Shown: positions 53,474 to 61,941, counted from the stretch's first letter. The stretch: 64,000 bases of DNA from Chryseobacterium oranimense (GCF_900129755.1 NZ_FQWT01000004.1:124001-188000), one strand, 5' to 3'. Numbers and translations are program-made. Notes: generated from the letters alone by a model not told the origin.

Positions 53474-53881
53474 ATGCTTTCAAAAAAATCTCAATATGCT
53501 TTTAAAGCGCTTTCATACCTGGTAGAGAAAAGGAATGATGGCCCGGTCCTTATTTCCGAAATTGCGGAACATAAAAAGATCCCTTTGAAGTTTTTAGAAA
53601 ATATTCTGCTGGAATTGAAAAAAGCGGATATCCTCGACAGTAAAAAAGGGAAAGGGGGAGGATACTTTTTAAAAGGAAATCCTGAAACCGTGAAACTGGC
53701 AAAAATTATCCGTCTGGTAAATGGTCCTATTGCGATGCTTCCCTGCGTCAGTTTAAATTTCTATGAAAAATGTGAAGACTGCAATGAAGATCACTGCGGA
53801 CTGCACGATGTACTTATAGAAGTCCGTGATGCTTCCCTGAACATTCTTGAGAGTAAAACTTTAATGGATCTGGTCGACTGA
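53474..53881 (+). CDS. Rrf2-family transcriptional regulator
   Basis: 135 residues from the ATG at 53474 (MLSKKSQYAFKALSYLVE), the conserved Rrf2 start; the longer frame is untranslated leader. Winged helix (LISEIAEHKKIPLKFLENILLELKKADILDSKKGKGGGYFL) then a segment with cysteines in LPCVSLNFYEKCEDCNEDHCGLHDV, the position where IscR/NsrR relatives bind a cluster or sense a ligand. TATTTTTG at 53461-53468 is a likely -7 box. The TauE/SafE gene follows, which suggests control of sulfur metabolism as by CymR/CysR-like Rrf2 members. Confidence 0.9.
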   Translation: MLSKKSQYAFKALSYLVEKRNDGPVLISEIAEHKKIPLKFLENILLELKKADILDSKKGKGGGYFLKGNPETVKLAKIIRLVNGPIAMLPCVSLNFYEKCEDCNEDHCGLHDVLIEVRDASLNILESKTLMDLVD

Positions 53882-53903
53882 CCCGGTCCTTTTTTTTGAA
53901 TAA

Positions 53904-53928
53904 CTAGTCTACTTATTTGGTAGGATAA
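53904..53928. promoter_or_regulatory. Operator-like element before the TauE/SafE gene
   Basis: CTACTTA (53909-53915), T, TTGGTAG (53917-53923) is a partly conserved 7-1-7 dyad. The 25 bp match the element at 42135-42159 in the reverse sense (21 of 25). Likely bound by the neighbouring Rrf2 protein. Confidence 0.45.
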
Positions 53929-54027
53929 TATTTTTAATTGATATTTGCAGTAGCTCAAATGCTTCAGCCACACTGAAAGCAGCCTTTTCGGTTTTTATAG
54001 GCGTAAAAACTCAGGACGTGAGCTGTA

Positions 54028-54927
54028 ATGATATTGCATATGATAATTTCAAGAAAAATCCAGATAAGACTCAATGTATTTCTGATTACAGCTGTAGTAC
54101 TGCTGATTACTGTTTTAACCATGTACGAACTGGGGTATACAGATGAGCTTCTGGCCGTTTTAGCTAAAGATAACTATATTTTTTACTGGATGCTTCTGGT
54201 AGGCGTATTTGCAGAGATTGTAGCCGGATCAATGGGAATGGGCTATGGTGTGATCTGTACGACAACTCTCTTGTTCCTGAATATCCCGCCTCATGTTGTA
54301 AGTGCCAGTATACACTCTGCAGAAAGCTTTACCACGGCAGCCGGAAGCTTTAGCCATATCAGGCTTAAAAATGTAAGTAAAAGCTTGGTGAAAAAACTGG
54401 CTGTTCCCGCTGTTATAGGGGCCATTATAGGAGCTGTAAGCCTTACTTATCTGGGAGAATATTATGCCAAGATCACGAAAACGCTTATTGCTTTCTACAC
54501 TCTCTATCTGGGAATTCAGATCCTGTCCAATGCTTTTAAAGATAAGCAGAATAAGGCGATGAAAAGAAAAACCAATCTTACAAGACTTGGGGTAATAGGA
54601 GGTTTTATAGATTCTTTTGCAGGTGGTGGTTGGGGCCCGCTGGTAACCGGAACGCTTATTAAAAATGCGTTCACTCCTAGGTTTGCCGTGGGAAGCTCTA
54701 CTGTTGCCAAATTTATATTAACGATTACTGCTGCCGTTACGTTTTTCCTGACGCTTGGGGTTCAGCACTGGAATATTATCCTTGGCCTTTTGATCGGAGG
54801 AATTATTACTGCCCCGTTTTCTGCTATGCTTACGGCTAAACTTCCTGTTAAGAAAATGTTTTTGGTGATTGGGATTCTTGTTATTGTGATGAGTTCCATA
54901 ACTATTTATAAATCAGTTTTCAAGTAA
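54028..54927 (+). CDS. TauE/SafE (TSUP) family permease
   Basis: 299 residues, about eight hydrophobic segments in two halves, each with the family pattern: EIVAGSMGMGYGVICTTTLLFLNIPPHVVSASIHSAE and GFIDSFAGGGWGPLVTGTLIKNAFTPRFAVGSSTVAKF. TSUP proteins move sulfite, sulfonates or related anions across the inner membrane. With the Rrf2 gene in front it probably serves sulfur handling. An ATG at 54040 is an alternative start. Confidence 0.88.
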   Translation: MILHMIISRKIQIRLNVFLITAVVLLITVLTMYELGYTDELLAVLAKDNYIFYWMLLVGVFAEIVAGSMGMGYGVICTTTLLFLNIPPHVVSASIHSAESFTTAAGSFSHIRLKNVSKSLVKKLAVPAVIGAIIGAVSLTYLGEYYAKITKTLIAFYTLYLGIQILSNAFKDKQNKAMKRKTNLTRLGVIGGFIDSFAGGGWGPLVTGTLIKNAFTPRFAVGSSTVAKFILTITAAVTFFLTLGVQHWNIILGLLIGGIITAPFSAMLTAKLPVKKMFLVIGILVIVMSSITIYKSVFK

Positions 54928-55015
54928 AATTTATTAGTGCTGAAGAAAAATAAATGCCTGAAAAAGAGTTTCGGCTTTGAAAATATTCTACTTTTACACC
55001 ACTAAATAATAGAAC

Positions 55016-55306
55016 ATGAATTTGCATATCGTAGCGCTTTTTAAGTTTAACGAAAACTATTTAATGGACGCTGTAGAACTGTTTCAGAATCTTGTAAAAG
55101 AGACCAGGAAAGAAGAAGGCTGTCTTCAGTACGACCTTATTGAAGATAAAGATAATAAAGGAACTTTTTTCCTGATCGAGCTTTGGGAAAGTGTAGACCA
55201 CCACAACAGGCATAACGGACAGGATCATCTTCTGAATTTCCGTAAAGATGCCTCTAAAATTATGGAAAGCTCTGCGGAAGTATATAAAGGATTTAAAATT
55301 TATTGA
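55016..55306 (+). CDS. Antibiotic biosynthesis monooxygenase (ABM) domain protein
   Basis: 96 residues forming one ABM ferredoxin-like domain: VALFKFNENYLMDAVELFQNLVKETRKEEGCLQYDLIEDKDNKGTFFLIELWES, with the conserved EGC and E(L)W parts. Homologues (YgiN type) oxidise quinols or degrade small aromatic compounds; some related proteins degrade heme (IsdG type), but the asparagine and tryptophan pattern of IsdG is not clear here. It sits between the TSUP gene and the heme locus, ending at a perfect palindromic terminator. Confidence 0.85.
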   Translation: MNLHIVALFKFNENYLMDAVELFQNLVKETRKEEGCLQYDLIEDKDNKGTFFLIELWESVDHHNRHNGQDHLLNFRKDASKIMESSAEVYKGFKIY

Positions 55307-55344
55307 TTCAATTGATTAATTAAATATTGAATAAAATAAAATAT

Positions 55345-55376
55345 AAAAGGCGGTTTCAGATCTGAAACCGCCTTTT
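55345..55376. terminator. Perfect palindromic bidirectional terminator
   Basis: AAAAGGCGGTTTCAGA pairs exactly with TCTGAAACCGCCTTTT. It serves the ABM gene and the convergent HmuY-like gene. Confidence 0.9.
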
Positions 55377-55410
55377 GATTAGAAAAAAATAGAAAGTATT
55401 AAAATTGAGG

Positions 55411-56706
55411 TTATTTTACGATGAGTTTTTTCGTTTCCGTACTGCCTCCGAAGCTGATTTTTACCAGATAATTTCCGGCACTAAGATGTGCTAAATTCAA
55501 GTCCTGTTTGTAGAATCCGGTTTTATTAGTCAGTTCAGCAGTGTATACTTTTTTTCCGGTAAGATCATAAACTTCGATGTTTCCTTTGTTGTCTGTTTTT
55601 TCCTTCACATCGAAAAGGACAGTTACTTTTTTATCAGCTGTTGTAGGGTTAGGGTAGATCCCGAAAGAGGCTTTTTTACTTACTTCGGTAATTCCTAAGG
55701 TGGCTGTAATTTTTTTGTATTTGAAATACATATCTCCTGTAGTAGCTCCGCCATTGGTGGTGAAATACATTCTGTAGTAATCACTTCCTTTTTTGACATA
55801 ATACACCACATCATTATTAACCGTTCCGATCCCTTTCCATGAATGTCCTATAGTGGTGATGTTGGAAGAAAAATTACTGTCAGCAGGGGTAGTGAATGCA
55901 GCTGTTTCCTGAGTTTCAGGCTGCACTTTGGCTACCTTTACACTCGGTCCCTGGATGGCTCCGGTAAGTGGATACATCATCATGTTGTTGTAGAAAGTGT
56001 AATATTTGGTAAACATAAAGTCCCATGCACTTCTGGAGGGCTCCATATTGGGTACTTTTGCTCCTGTAGTGAACGAGAAATAATTGAAATAGGCATCATC
56101 TGATCCATTTGCCAGAGTTCTCGTTTCAGTAGCTCCCCATGAAGTTCCGTTCCATTTGGAATATTTAAACGTATATCCTCCAAATGCGTCTACGATGGCA
56201 AATTTAATGTAGGAATTAGAGCCTGTATATTTAAGAACAAAAATTGCTTTTCCTTCAATGTGATGCGTCAGGGAATTATATGTTCCCCAGCCTGTTGACG
56301 GAATATTGGGGTTGGATGAGGTAATAGGACCCTGCTCAAAAGCTCCCTGACTGATATCAGTAGTCTGGTCCGGATTGTAAAGAGGTTCGCCCCAGCTTGC
56401 TATATTATCGAGATTAATATTATCCCATTCTGCAAGGTTGGTAGAAGCTGCATACACCTCAATATTCAAAGCATCATTAATTCTTGTTCCGAATGCAAAA
56501 TTGGAGTTTCTGTAAAAAGCAACATCCCAGGTATTGGCCGGCTGAGAAACCATATTACCATTGGCAAGATTGAAAAACACCCTGTTCTGGTAAGAAGGTC
56601 CCATCGTCATATTTGCCTGTGTGTATCCCAGTGCATCAGTTTGTGCCAATACAGTCTGCTGAACAGAAAGTGCCAATACCGAAGCCAATAATAGTTTTGT
56701 TTTCAT
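55411..56706 (-). CDS. HmuY-like heme-binding protein secreted by T9SS
   Basis: 431 residues. Signal peptide ends QQTVLAQ. Residues about 25-340 align over their whole length with the HmuY lipoprotein at 59933: NRVFFNLANG, NTWDVAFYRN, YFNYFSFTTGAKV, AWDFMFTKYYTFY, GHSWKGIGT and YYRMYFTT match NQVWIDLSDD, DWDLGFYSG, FTYFSFNTGTTV, DWDLGFTTFTNEV, GDKWRTTTG and YFKLRFNT. In place of a lipid anchor it has a T9SS sorting tail from about 348 (FGIYPNPTTADKK to ETKKLIVK). It would thus be released or fixed on the surface by T9SS, a plausible hemophore. The promoter region carries the 54-bp paired dyad. HmuY function is family knowledge; heme binding here is inference. Confidence 0.82.
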   Translation of the reverse strand: MKTKLLLASVLALSVQQTVLAQTDALGYTQANMTMGPSYQNRVFFNLANGNMVSQPANTWDVAFYRNSNFAFGTRINDALNIEVYAASTNLAEWDNINLDNIASWGEPLYNPDQTTDISQGAFEQGPITSSNPNIPSTGWGTYNSLTHHIEGKAIFVLKYTGSNSYIKFAIVDAFGGYTFKYSKWNGTSWGATETRTLANGSDDAYFNYFSFTTGAKVPNMEPSRSAWDFMFTKYYTFYNNMMMYPLTGAIQGPSVKVAKVQPETQETAAFTTPADSNFSSNITTIGHSWKGIGTVNNDVVYYVKKGSDYYRMYFTTNGGATTGDMYFKYKKITATLGITEVSKKASFGIYPNPTTADKKVTVLFDVKEKTDNKGNIEVYDLTGKKVYTAELTNKTGFYKQDLNLAHLSAGNYLVKISFGGSTETKKLIVK

Positions 56707-56724
56707 AATTGATTGTTTAAATTC

Positions 56725-56778
56725 TTATTTAGAATGATTCTACAAAAATAGATAATTATTTTTAACGATTCTAAATAA
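56725..56778 (-). promoter_or_regulatory. Paired-dyad operator over the promoter of the HmuY-like T9SS gene
   Basis: Two 11-1-11 dyads start 31 bp apart. The first has a perfect left half TTATTTAGAAT (56725-56735), the second a perfect right half ATTCTAAATAA (56768-56778); the other halves are degenerate. The -7 box TATTTTTG of the minus-strand gene lies between them (56750-56743). The same arrangement is at 57728-57781. A Fur-like iron regulator is the likeliest binder. Confidence 0.65.
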
Positions 56779-56826
56779 AAATATGATTTTTATCTTGTTT
56801 TGCCGATAAATAGTGGAATGTACTGC

Positions 56827-56863
56827 AAAAAAGAACCGGCCGGAAAGAATTTCCGGCCGGTTT
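56827..56863 (-). terminator. Terminator of the adhesin-like gene
   Basis: AACCGGCCGGAAA pairs with TTTCCGGCCGGTT around GAA. An A-run on the left side makes the T-run for the minus strand. Confidence 0.88.
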
Positions 56864-56898
56864 CAAAGGCATAATACTAGTCTAATAATAATAAAACC

Positions 56899-57717
56899 TT
56901 ATTTTTTGATGAATTTGGATTTCACTACAGAACCCTCTGCAGTTTCTACCAGGATATAGTAAACACCGGCCTGAAGTCCGCTGATATCAAATCTCTGTCC
57001 TTTTAATTGTCCTTCGGCTGTTTTTTGACCTGCAGCAGAATAAATCTCAATCTTTTTCAGTTCTGTTTTGGTAACAAACTCCAATGCAGTTTGGTCAGCA
57101 TTAACGGCAAACCTGAAGTTTTCTTTAGATTGGGCAGTATCGCTAACCCCCAGAGTAGTAGAAGAGTTGTAGACCACATCATCTATTTGTATGGCAACAT
57201 GGGTAGCACTCGGAGTGAATTTAAATACAATATAAGAACCTGTAGTTGAAGGAATATTGATACTTATATTTTGAACCACTCCAACTGTAGTTACGTTGAT
57301 CGGATTTCCTACCCCTACAAAAGTCGACATATCGCTGGCGCTTGTCGCTAATCCTATCTGGATTGTTCCAGGTCCTGGCGATGGGGATACTAACGTTGTT
57401 TTAAATTTTAAAACTCGATCTCCTGTAAGATTTTCAACCATAGGGGTAATAAGATATGAAGGAGCGGTTGCATTGTTACCTGCATAAGACTGGATAAACC
57501 TTTGCGTATTGTCGTTTTCAAGAGCTGCTACAATCATTCTTGGTGGTGCAGGAGGAAATGCGCCAGTTATAGGAGCAACCACAGCAGACCAGCCATTTTG
57601 AGGGAAAGTAGTCGTCCCAATCGTAAAGTTGTTGAAATTTTCATTAAGCGTTGCTACTTGTGCATGCGCTGTAATAGCCGTAAACATTAATGTTCCTAGA
57701 AGTAGTTTTAATTTCAT
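56899..57717 (-). CDS. Small T9SS-secreted jelly-roll protein of cleaved-adhesin type
   Basis: 272 residues. Signal peptide ends ITAHAQ. Residues about 25-190 look like one cleaved-adhesin/choice-of-anchor jelly roll: LNENFNNFTIG, PQNGWSAVV, SYLITPMVENLTGDRVLKFKTTL, a ligand-side loop, and AIQIDDVVYN near the end. A T9SS sorting tail follows (KIEIYSAAGQKTAEGQLKGQRFDISGLQAGVYYILVETAEG, KSKFIKK). In Porphyromonas gingipains this domain type binds hemoglobin and matrix proteins. Because the gene shares its control region with the heme-uptake operon, a hemoprotein-binding role is suggested, not shown. Confidence 0.75.
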   Translation of the reverse strand: MKLKLLLGTLMFTAITAHAQVATLNENFNNFTIGTTTFPQNGWSAVVAPITGAFPPAPPRMIVAALENDNTQRFIQSYAGNNATAPSYLITPMVENLTGDRVLKFKTTLVSPSPGPGTIQIGLATSASDMSTFVGVGNPINVTTVGVVQNISINIPSTTGSYIVFKFTPSATHVAIQIDDVVYNSSTTLGVSDTAQSKENFRFAVNADQTALEFVTKTELKKIEIYSAAGQKTAEGQLKGQRFDISGLQAGVYYILVETAEGSVVKSKFIKK

Positions 57718-57727
57718 AACGTTATTT

Positions 57728-57781
57728 TTATTTAGAATTGTTCTACAAAAATAAGTATTTATTTTTAACTATTCTAAATAA
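57728..57781. promoter_or_regulatory. Paired-dyad operator between the adhesin-like gene and the TonB receptor operon
   Basis: Same layout as 56725-56778: TTATTTAGAAT (57728-57738) and ATTCTAAATAA (57771-57781) as perfect outer halves, dyads 31 bp apart. A -7 box TATTTTTG for the leftward gene lies inside (57753-57746) and the rightward -7 box TATATTTG abuts it (57787-57794). One protein bound here could control both directions. Confidence 0.7.
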
Positions 57782-57786
57782 AGCAT

Positions 57787-57794
57787 TATATTTG
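57787..57794 (+). promoter_or_regulatory. -7 element of the heme-uptake operon
   Basis: TATATTTG matches TAnnTTTG, 16 bp before the receptor ATG at 57811. The upstream element region is covered by the dyad at 57759-57781, as expected for a repressed promoter. Confidence 0.55.
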
Positions 57795-57810
57795 CGAAAA
57801 TTTTTGCTCT

Positions 57811-59916
57811 ATGAAGAAGAAAGTGCTTTCCGTTCTGTCATTATCCATTGCCTTCTGGATGAACGCACAAGAAAAAGATTCTCTTAATAAAAATAAAATA
57901 GAGGAAGTTGTCATTACAGGACAGTACACGCAGCAGTCCATCAATAAATCAATATATAAAGTTGAGGTGATCGATGCCCAGCAAATCAAAAATATGGCTG
58001 CAACCAATGTTGCCGATGTTCTCAACCAAAGCCTTAATATCCAGATCACGCCGGATACCCGCTCCGGAAATTCTACAGCCAATATGATGGGCCTTGACGG
58101 CAATTACGTGAAAGTACTCATAGACAATATCCCTGTAGTGGGCGATACAGGATTGGGAAGCAATATAGACCTTACCAAACTGTCCCTGAATAATGTAGAA
58201 AGAATAGAAGTTGTAAAGGGAAGCATGGGGGTAGAATACGGTAATGGCGCAGTAGCAGGAGTTATTAATATTATCACCAAGAAAAGCAATACAAGAAAGG
58301 TAAGTGTAAGAGCCTCTCTGCAGGAAGAAACCGTAAGAGACAATTACGACCTGAAGAAAAAAGGAAACGGAAGACATATTCAGAATCTTAATGTAGACTA
58401 TAATATTGATACGAACTGGTTTGCCAATGTAAGTTTAAATCATAACCAGTTCATGGGGTATGAAGGTGAAAGTAAAGGCTATAAATATTTTGAAAGGGAT
58501 AATAAAAGAGGCTTCGAATGGAATCCCAAAGATCAGTATGATGCCTCGGCATTGATCCGCTATTCAAAAAACAAAACATCTTTCTATTATAAGCTGTCTT
58601 ATTTATATGAAAAATTCAATTTTTATAATCCCGAAGTCAACAGGATCCCGTTGAATGACGGAATGGGAGGGGCTCTGTATGAGAGTATAGATAGGGAATA
58701 TAATACCAAACGATGGGGACATCAGTTCAATATCCAGACCCATATTGGAAATATCCGCTATATGGGAGATTTTTCTTACCAAAACCAAGACAGGAAATAC
58801 CATGATTATAATTACGATATTCCGAACAGAGCTGTGAGAATAAGCAGGGAAGACAGATCCTACTACAAAACGGATGTCATCTATTCAAGAGGGATGTTCA
58901 GTAATTTCCTCAATAACAAAACTTTCGACTTCCAGCTTGGCTATGAACTGGATTATACTGACGGATATGCGGCACTTATTGCCGGAGACTTCTTTGGTGA
59001 AGCAGTGAAAAGAAAAATCTTTACCTATTCCAATTTCCTGTCCGGGGAATGGAATATTTCAGACAGGCTTTCTGTAAGACCGGGTGCCAGACTTTCCGTA
59101 AGCGAGAATTTTGACAATCAGTTCAATTATTCCCTTTCGGCAAGGTATAAAGCTTCTGAAAATTCCAACATACGCGCGGTAGCAGGAACTGCCAACCGTT
59201 TTCCTACTTATGATGAACTCTATACCTATTTCGTTAATATCAATCATGATGTACAGGGAAACCCAGACCTGAACCCTGAAAAAGGATTTTCAGCAGGTGC
59301 TTTCTGGGATCAGAACTTTACAGCAAACGATTGGAAAATTGCCTACAGTATTAATGCCTTATACCTCGACGTTCGCGACAGGATAGAAATGGTGCTTGTA
59401 AAAGACCCCTCTACTTACAAATATATGAATATGGATAAGTACAGGAATATGCTGTTCTCCGCTAATGTAGACTTTAGAAAAGACCAAATCTCTTTATCCC
59501 TGAGAAGCTCTGTAAGCGGAACTTCCGTATCGATGAACGGACTTTATCATGCATCCCCCACAGATTACCAGTATCTTGTTCAGGCAGGAGCATCGGCAAA
59601 TTATAAACTGAAAAGTGCTAAAACAGCTTTCGCTCTTTACTACAAATATACAGGTCCCGGAAGAAATTATGTACTGGAAAGTGAAGCCACAGGTTTCAGA
59701 CTTGGAAAAACAGATGATTTTCATATGATGGATTTTATCGTAAGCCAGCCATTCTGGAAAGATCATATGGAACTTTCTGTGGGAGTGAAAAACATATTCG
59801 ATGTCACCAGTATCAATACCACTGCTACTGCCGGAACGGCCCATACAGGCGCAACAGACCGCCTCAATCTGTATTACGGAAGAAGCTATTTCGCGAGATT
59901 AATTTATCAATTCTAA
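57811..59916 (+). CDS. TonB-dependent outer-membrane receptor, probably for heme
   Basis: 701 residues. Signal peptide ends FWMNAQ. Plug domain (about 30-150): NKIEEVVITGQYTQQSINKSIYKVEVIDAQQI, DVLNQSLNIQI, VLIDNIPVVGD, VERIEVVKGSMGVEYGNGAVAGVINIITKK. The beta-barrel follows and ends with the aromatic RLIYQF. The TonB box region is near residue 28. Heme as substrate is inferred from the operon (HmuY, HmuTUV); it is the first gene, 16 bp before the HmuY gene. Confidence 0.92.
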   Translation: MKKKVLSVLSLSIAFWMNAQEKDSLNKNKIEEVVITGQYTQQSINKSIYKVEVIDAQQIKNMAATNVADVLNQSLNIQITPDTRSGNSTANMMGLDGNYVKVLIDNIPVVGDTGLGSNIDLTKLSLNNVERIEVVKGSMGVEYGNGAVAGVINIITKKSNTRKVSVRASLQEETVRDNYDLKKKGNGRHIQNLNVDYNIDTNWFANVSLNHNQFMGYEGESKGYKYFERDNKRGFEWNPKDQYDASALIRYSKNKTSFYYKLSYLYEKFNFYNPEVNRIPLNDGMGGALYESIDREYNTKRWGHQFNIQTHIGNIRYMGDFSYQNQDRKYHDYNYDIPNRAVRISREDRSYYKTDVIYSRGMFSNFLNNKTFDFQLGYELDYTDGYAALIAGDFFGEAVKRKIFTYSNFLSGEWNISDRLSVRPGARLSVSENFDNQFNYSLSARYKASENSNIRAVAGTANRFPTYDELYTYFVNINHDVQGNPDLNPEKGFSAGAFWDQNFTANDWKIAYSINALYLDVRDRIEMVLVKDPSTYKYMNMDKYRNMLFSANVDFRKDQISLSLRSSVSGTSVSMNGLYHASPTDYQYLVQAGASANYKLKSAKTAFALYYKYTGPGRNYVLESEATGFRLGKTDDFHMMDFIVSQPFWKDHMELSVGVKNIFDVTSINTTATAGTAHTGATDRLNLYYGRSYFARLIYQF

Positions 59917-59932
59917 ACCAAAAGCTACCCTT

Positions 59933-61042
59933 ATGAACTATTTAAAAATATTTGCTCTTTTTTCAGCTATTGCTTTACAGTCCTGTCTTTCAGCTGATGA
60001 AGATCCTGTTCCTGCACCTCCGATTACCGGATCTGTAGTAGAAGTAAAATCAGGAGGAGCTACAGAACCGAATCAGGTCTGGATAGATTTAAGTGATGAT
60101 GAAAAACCCTCTGTTAATAAAAGAACAGACTGGGATCTTGGTTTCTACAGCGGAGATGGGTTCCATGTATTGATTAATGGCTCTATTGCCATGACAGTGG
60201 CAAAAATTCCTAATAAAACGGACATAAAAACAGTAACAGAAGCAGATGTTTCAGCCCTTAAAGGAAGCGCAGCGGTAGGGACATTTGATCCGGCCAATAT
60301 GCAGTTTATCGATCATCCTGACGGCAATTTCCTTACCCAGACTTCAGGAATTGAACCGGTTAAAGAAAATGATGATGAAAACCCTGTTTACCTTTTGAAT
60401 CTGGGAAGAGATATTCCTTCACCTGATAATATCGGACCAGGTTCCGTGAGTTTGTCAGGTGCTGCCAGGGGCTGGAAAAAGATCCAGATTTTAAGAGCAT
60501 TGAACGGATATAAAATACGTTATGCAGAGATAGGAAATACAACAAGCTACACTGAATATTTTATCCCGAAAGATACAGATTACAATTTTACTTACTTCAG
60601 CTTTAATACAGGGACCACGGTAAAAATTCAGCCTAAGAAAAAAGATTGGGACTTAGGCTTTACCACATTTACCAATGAGGTGTTTACAGCACCCGGAGTC
60701 AGTGCCGGAAGTTATTTTTTTGCTGATTTTATCGTTACAAATACCCTTAATGGAGTAGGCGTATATCAGGTCACTCCGGCAGGGAATCTTGATCAGGCTT
60801 ACAACTCCTTTAAATTAGGAGATATAGACCAGTCGAAATTTGTATTTAATGACCAGAGAGCTCTTGGTGACAAGTGGAGAACCACCACGGGAACCACAGA
60901 CAATCCGCAACCGCATGTATATGCTGACCGTTTTTTTGTTCTGAAAGATGCTGAAGGATTTTACTTTAAGCTGAGATTCAATACTATGAAAAGCGAAGAC
61001 GGACACCGCGGTACCACCAATTTTGAATTTGCCCCTTTATAA
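59933..61042 (+). CDS. hmuY: HmuY-family heme-binding lipoprotein
   Basis: 369 residues. Lipoprotein signal MNYLKIFALFSAIALQSC with Cys18 as the anchor. The HmuY fold is seen as NQVWIDLSDDEKPSV, TDWDLGFYSGDGF, TYFSFNTGTTVKIQPKKKDWDLGFTTF, DKWRTTTGT and FYFKLRFNTMKSEDGHRGTTNFEF. In Porphyromonas HmuY is an outer-membrane lipoprotein that takes heme from host proteins and passes it to the receptor HmuR. The gene order receptor-HmuY-HmuTUV here supports that. It has a T9SS-borne homologue at 55411. Confidence 0.9.
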   Translation: MNYLKIFALFSAIALQSCLSADEDPVPAPPITGSVVEVKSGGATEPNQVWIDLSDDEKPSVNKRTDWDLGFYSGDGFHVLINGSIAMTVAKIPNKTDIKTVTEADVSALKGSAAVGTFDPANMQFIDHPDGNFLTQTSGIEPVKENDDENPVYLLNLGRDIPSPDNIGPGSVSLSGAARGWKKIQILRALNGYKIRYAEIGNTTSYTEYFIPKDTDYNFTYFSFNTGTTVKIQPKKKDWDLGFTTFTNEVFTAPGVSAGSYFFADFIVTNTLNGVGVYQVTPAGNLDQAYNSFKLGDIDQSKFVFNDQRALGDKWRTTTGTTDNPQPHVYADRFFVLKDAEGFYFKLRFNTMKSEDGHRGTTNFEFAPL

Positions 61043-61062
61043 TAATCAAATAATAGTATATC

Positions 61063-61941
61063 ATGAAAAAATTAATCCTTGCAGCTTCCATTCTGATGGC
61101 AGTTTACTCTTGCAAAAAAGCAGAAGGAGCTAAAACAGAAAATAAAACAGAAACATCTTCTGAAGCCCCTAAATCCAATAACAAAATCGTTACCCTGAGC
61201 GGTGGCATTACAGAAATTGTAAGTGCCCTGGGCCACGAAAAAGAAATTGTAGGAACAGATGTTACCAGTACCTATCCTGCAACATTAAAAGCGACGGCTA
61301 AAGATCTCGGACACGTAAGATCAATGACGATTGAGCCGATCATGGCGGTTAGCCCAACTTTGATTCTGGCTTCAGATAAGGATATTAATCCGGATTTATT
61401 GGGTAAGATCAAGTCTTCAGGCATTCAGGCTGAGATTTTCAAACAGGAATATACAGTAGAAGGAACTAAAAAACTGATTGCCGACGTAGCCAAAGCTATT
61501 GGAAATACAGATTATCAGAAGCTAAATGATAAAATTGATGCTGATCTGAAACAAATTCAGCCGATCGCTAAAAAACCAAAAGTATTGTTCATCTACGCAA
61601 GAGGAAATATGCTGATGGTTTCTGGTAAAAATACCCCTATGGCTGCATTAATTGGCCTTGCAGGCGGTGAAAATGCCGTAAACGATTTCGAAGATTTCAA
61701 ACCATTGACACCTGAAGCCGTTGTGAAAGCCAATCCGGACATCCTGTTTTTCTTTGAAACGGGCCTTCAGGGTGCCGGCGGAAACGAAGGAGCACTTAAA
61801 ATGCCGGGCGTGGCCCAAACCAATGCCGGGAAAAATAAAAAGATCATCGCGATGGACGGAGGATTGGTCTCAGGTTTCGGACCGAGACTGGGAGAGGCTG
61901 CAGTTGAACTAAACAAACTTTTAATTGAGAACACAAAGTAA
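61063..61941 (+). CDS. hmuT: Heme ABC transporter substrate-binding lipoprotein
   Basis: 292 residues. Lipobox VYSC puts the anchor at Cys17. The class III binding-protein fold shows IVTLSGGITEIVSALGHEKEIVGTDVTSTYP, LGHVRSMTIEPIMAVSPTLILAS, VLFIYARGNMLMVSGKNTPMAALIGLAGGENAV, LTPEAVVKANPDILFFF and SGFGPRLGEA, all typical of HmuT/PhuT-type hemin binders. It carries heme across the periplasm to the permease. The last 17 bp overlap the start of hmuU. Confidence 0.92.
   Translation: MKKLILAASILMAVYSCKKAEGAKTENKTETSSEAPKSNNKIVTLSGGITEIVSALGHEKEIVGTDVTSTYPATLKATAKDLGHVRSMTIEPIMAVSPTLILASDKDINPDLLGKIKSSGIQAEIFKQEYTVEGTKKLIADVAKAIGNTDYQKLNDKIDADLKQIQPIAKKPKVLFIYARGNMLMVSGKNTPMAALIGLAGGENAVNDFEDFKPLTPEAVVKANPDILFFFETGLQGAGGNEGALKMPGVAQTNAGKNKKIIAMDGGLVSGFGPRLGEAAVELNKLLIENTK

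Noticed and set aside
53951..53984. Possible degenerate copy of the GCTTCGAC palindromic repeat
   Set aside because: Only GCTTCAGCCACACTGAAAGC is left, with weak pairing and no second arm of the family.
57949..58377. 142-codon minus-strand frame inside the TonB receptor gene
   Set aside because: Lies fully within a certain gene; composition is typical of a shadow frame.
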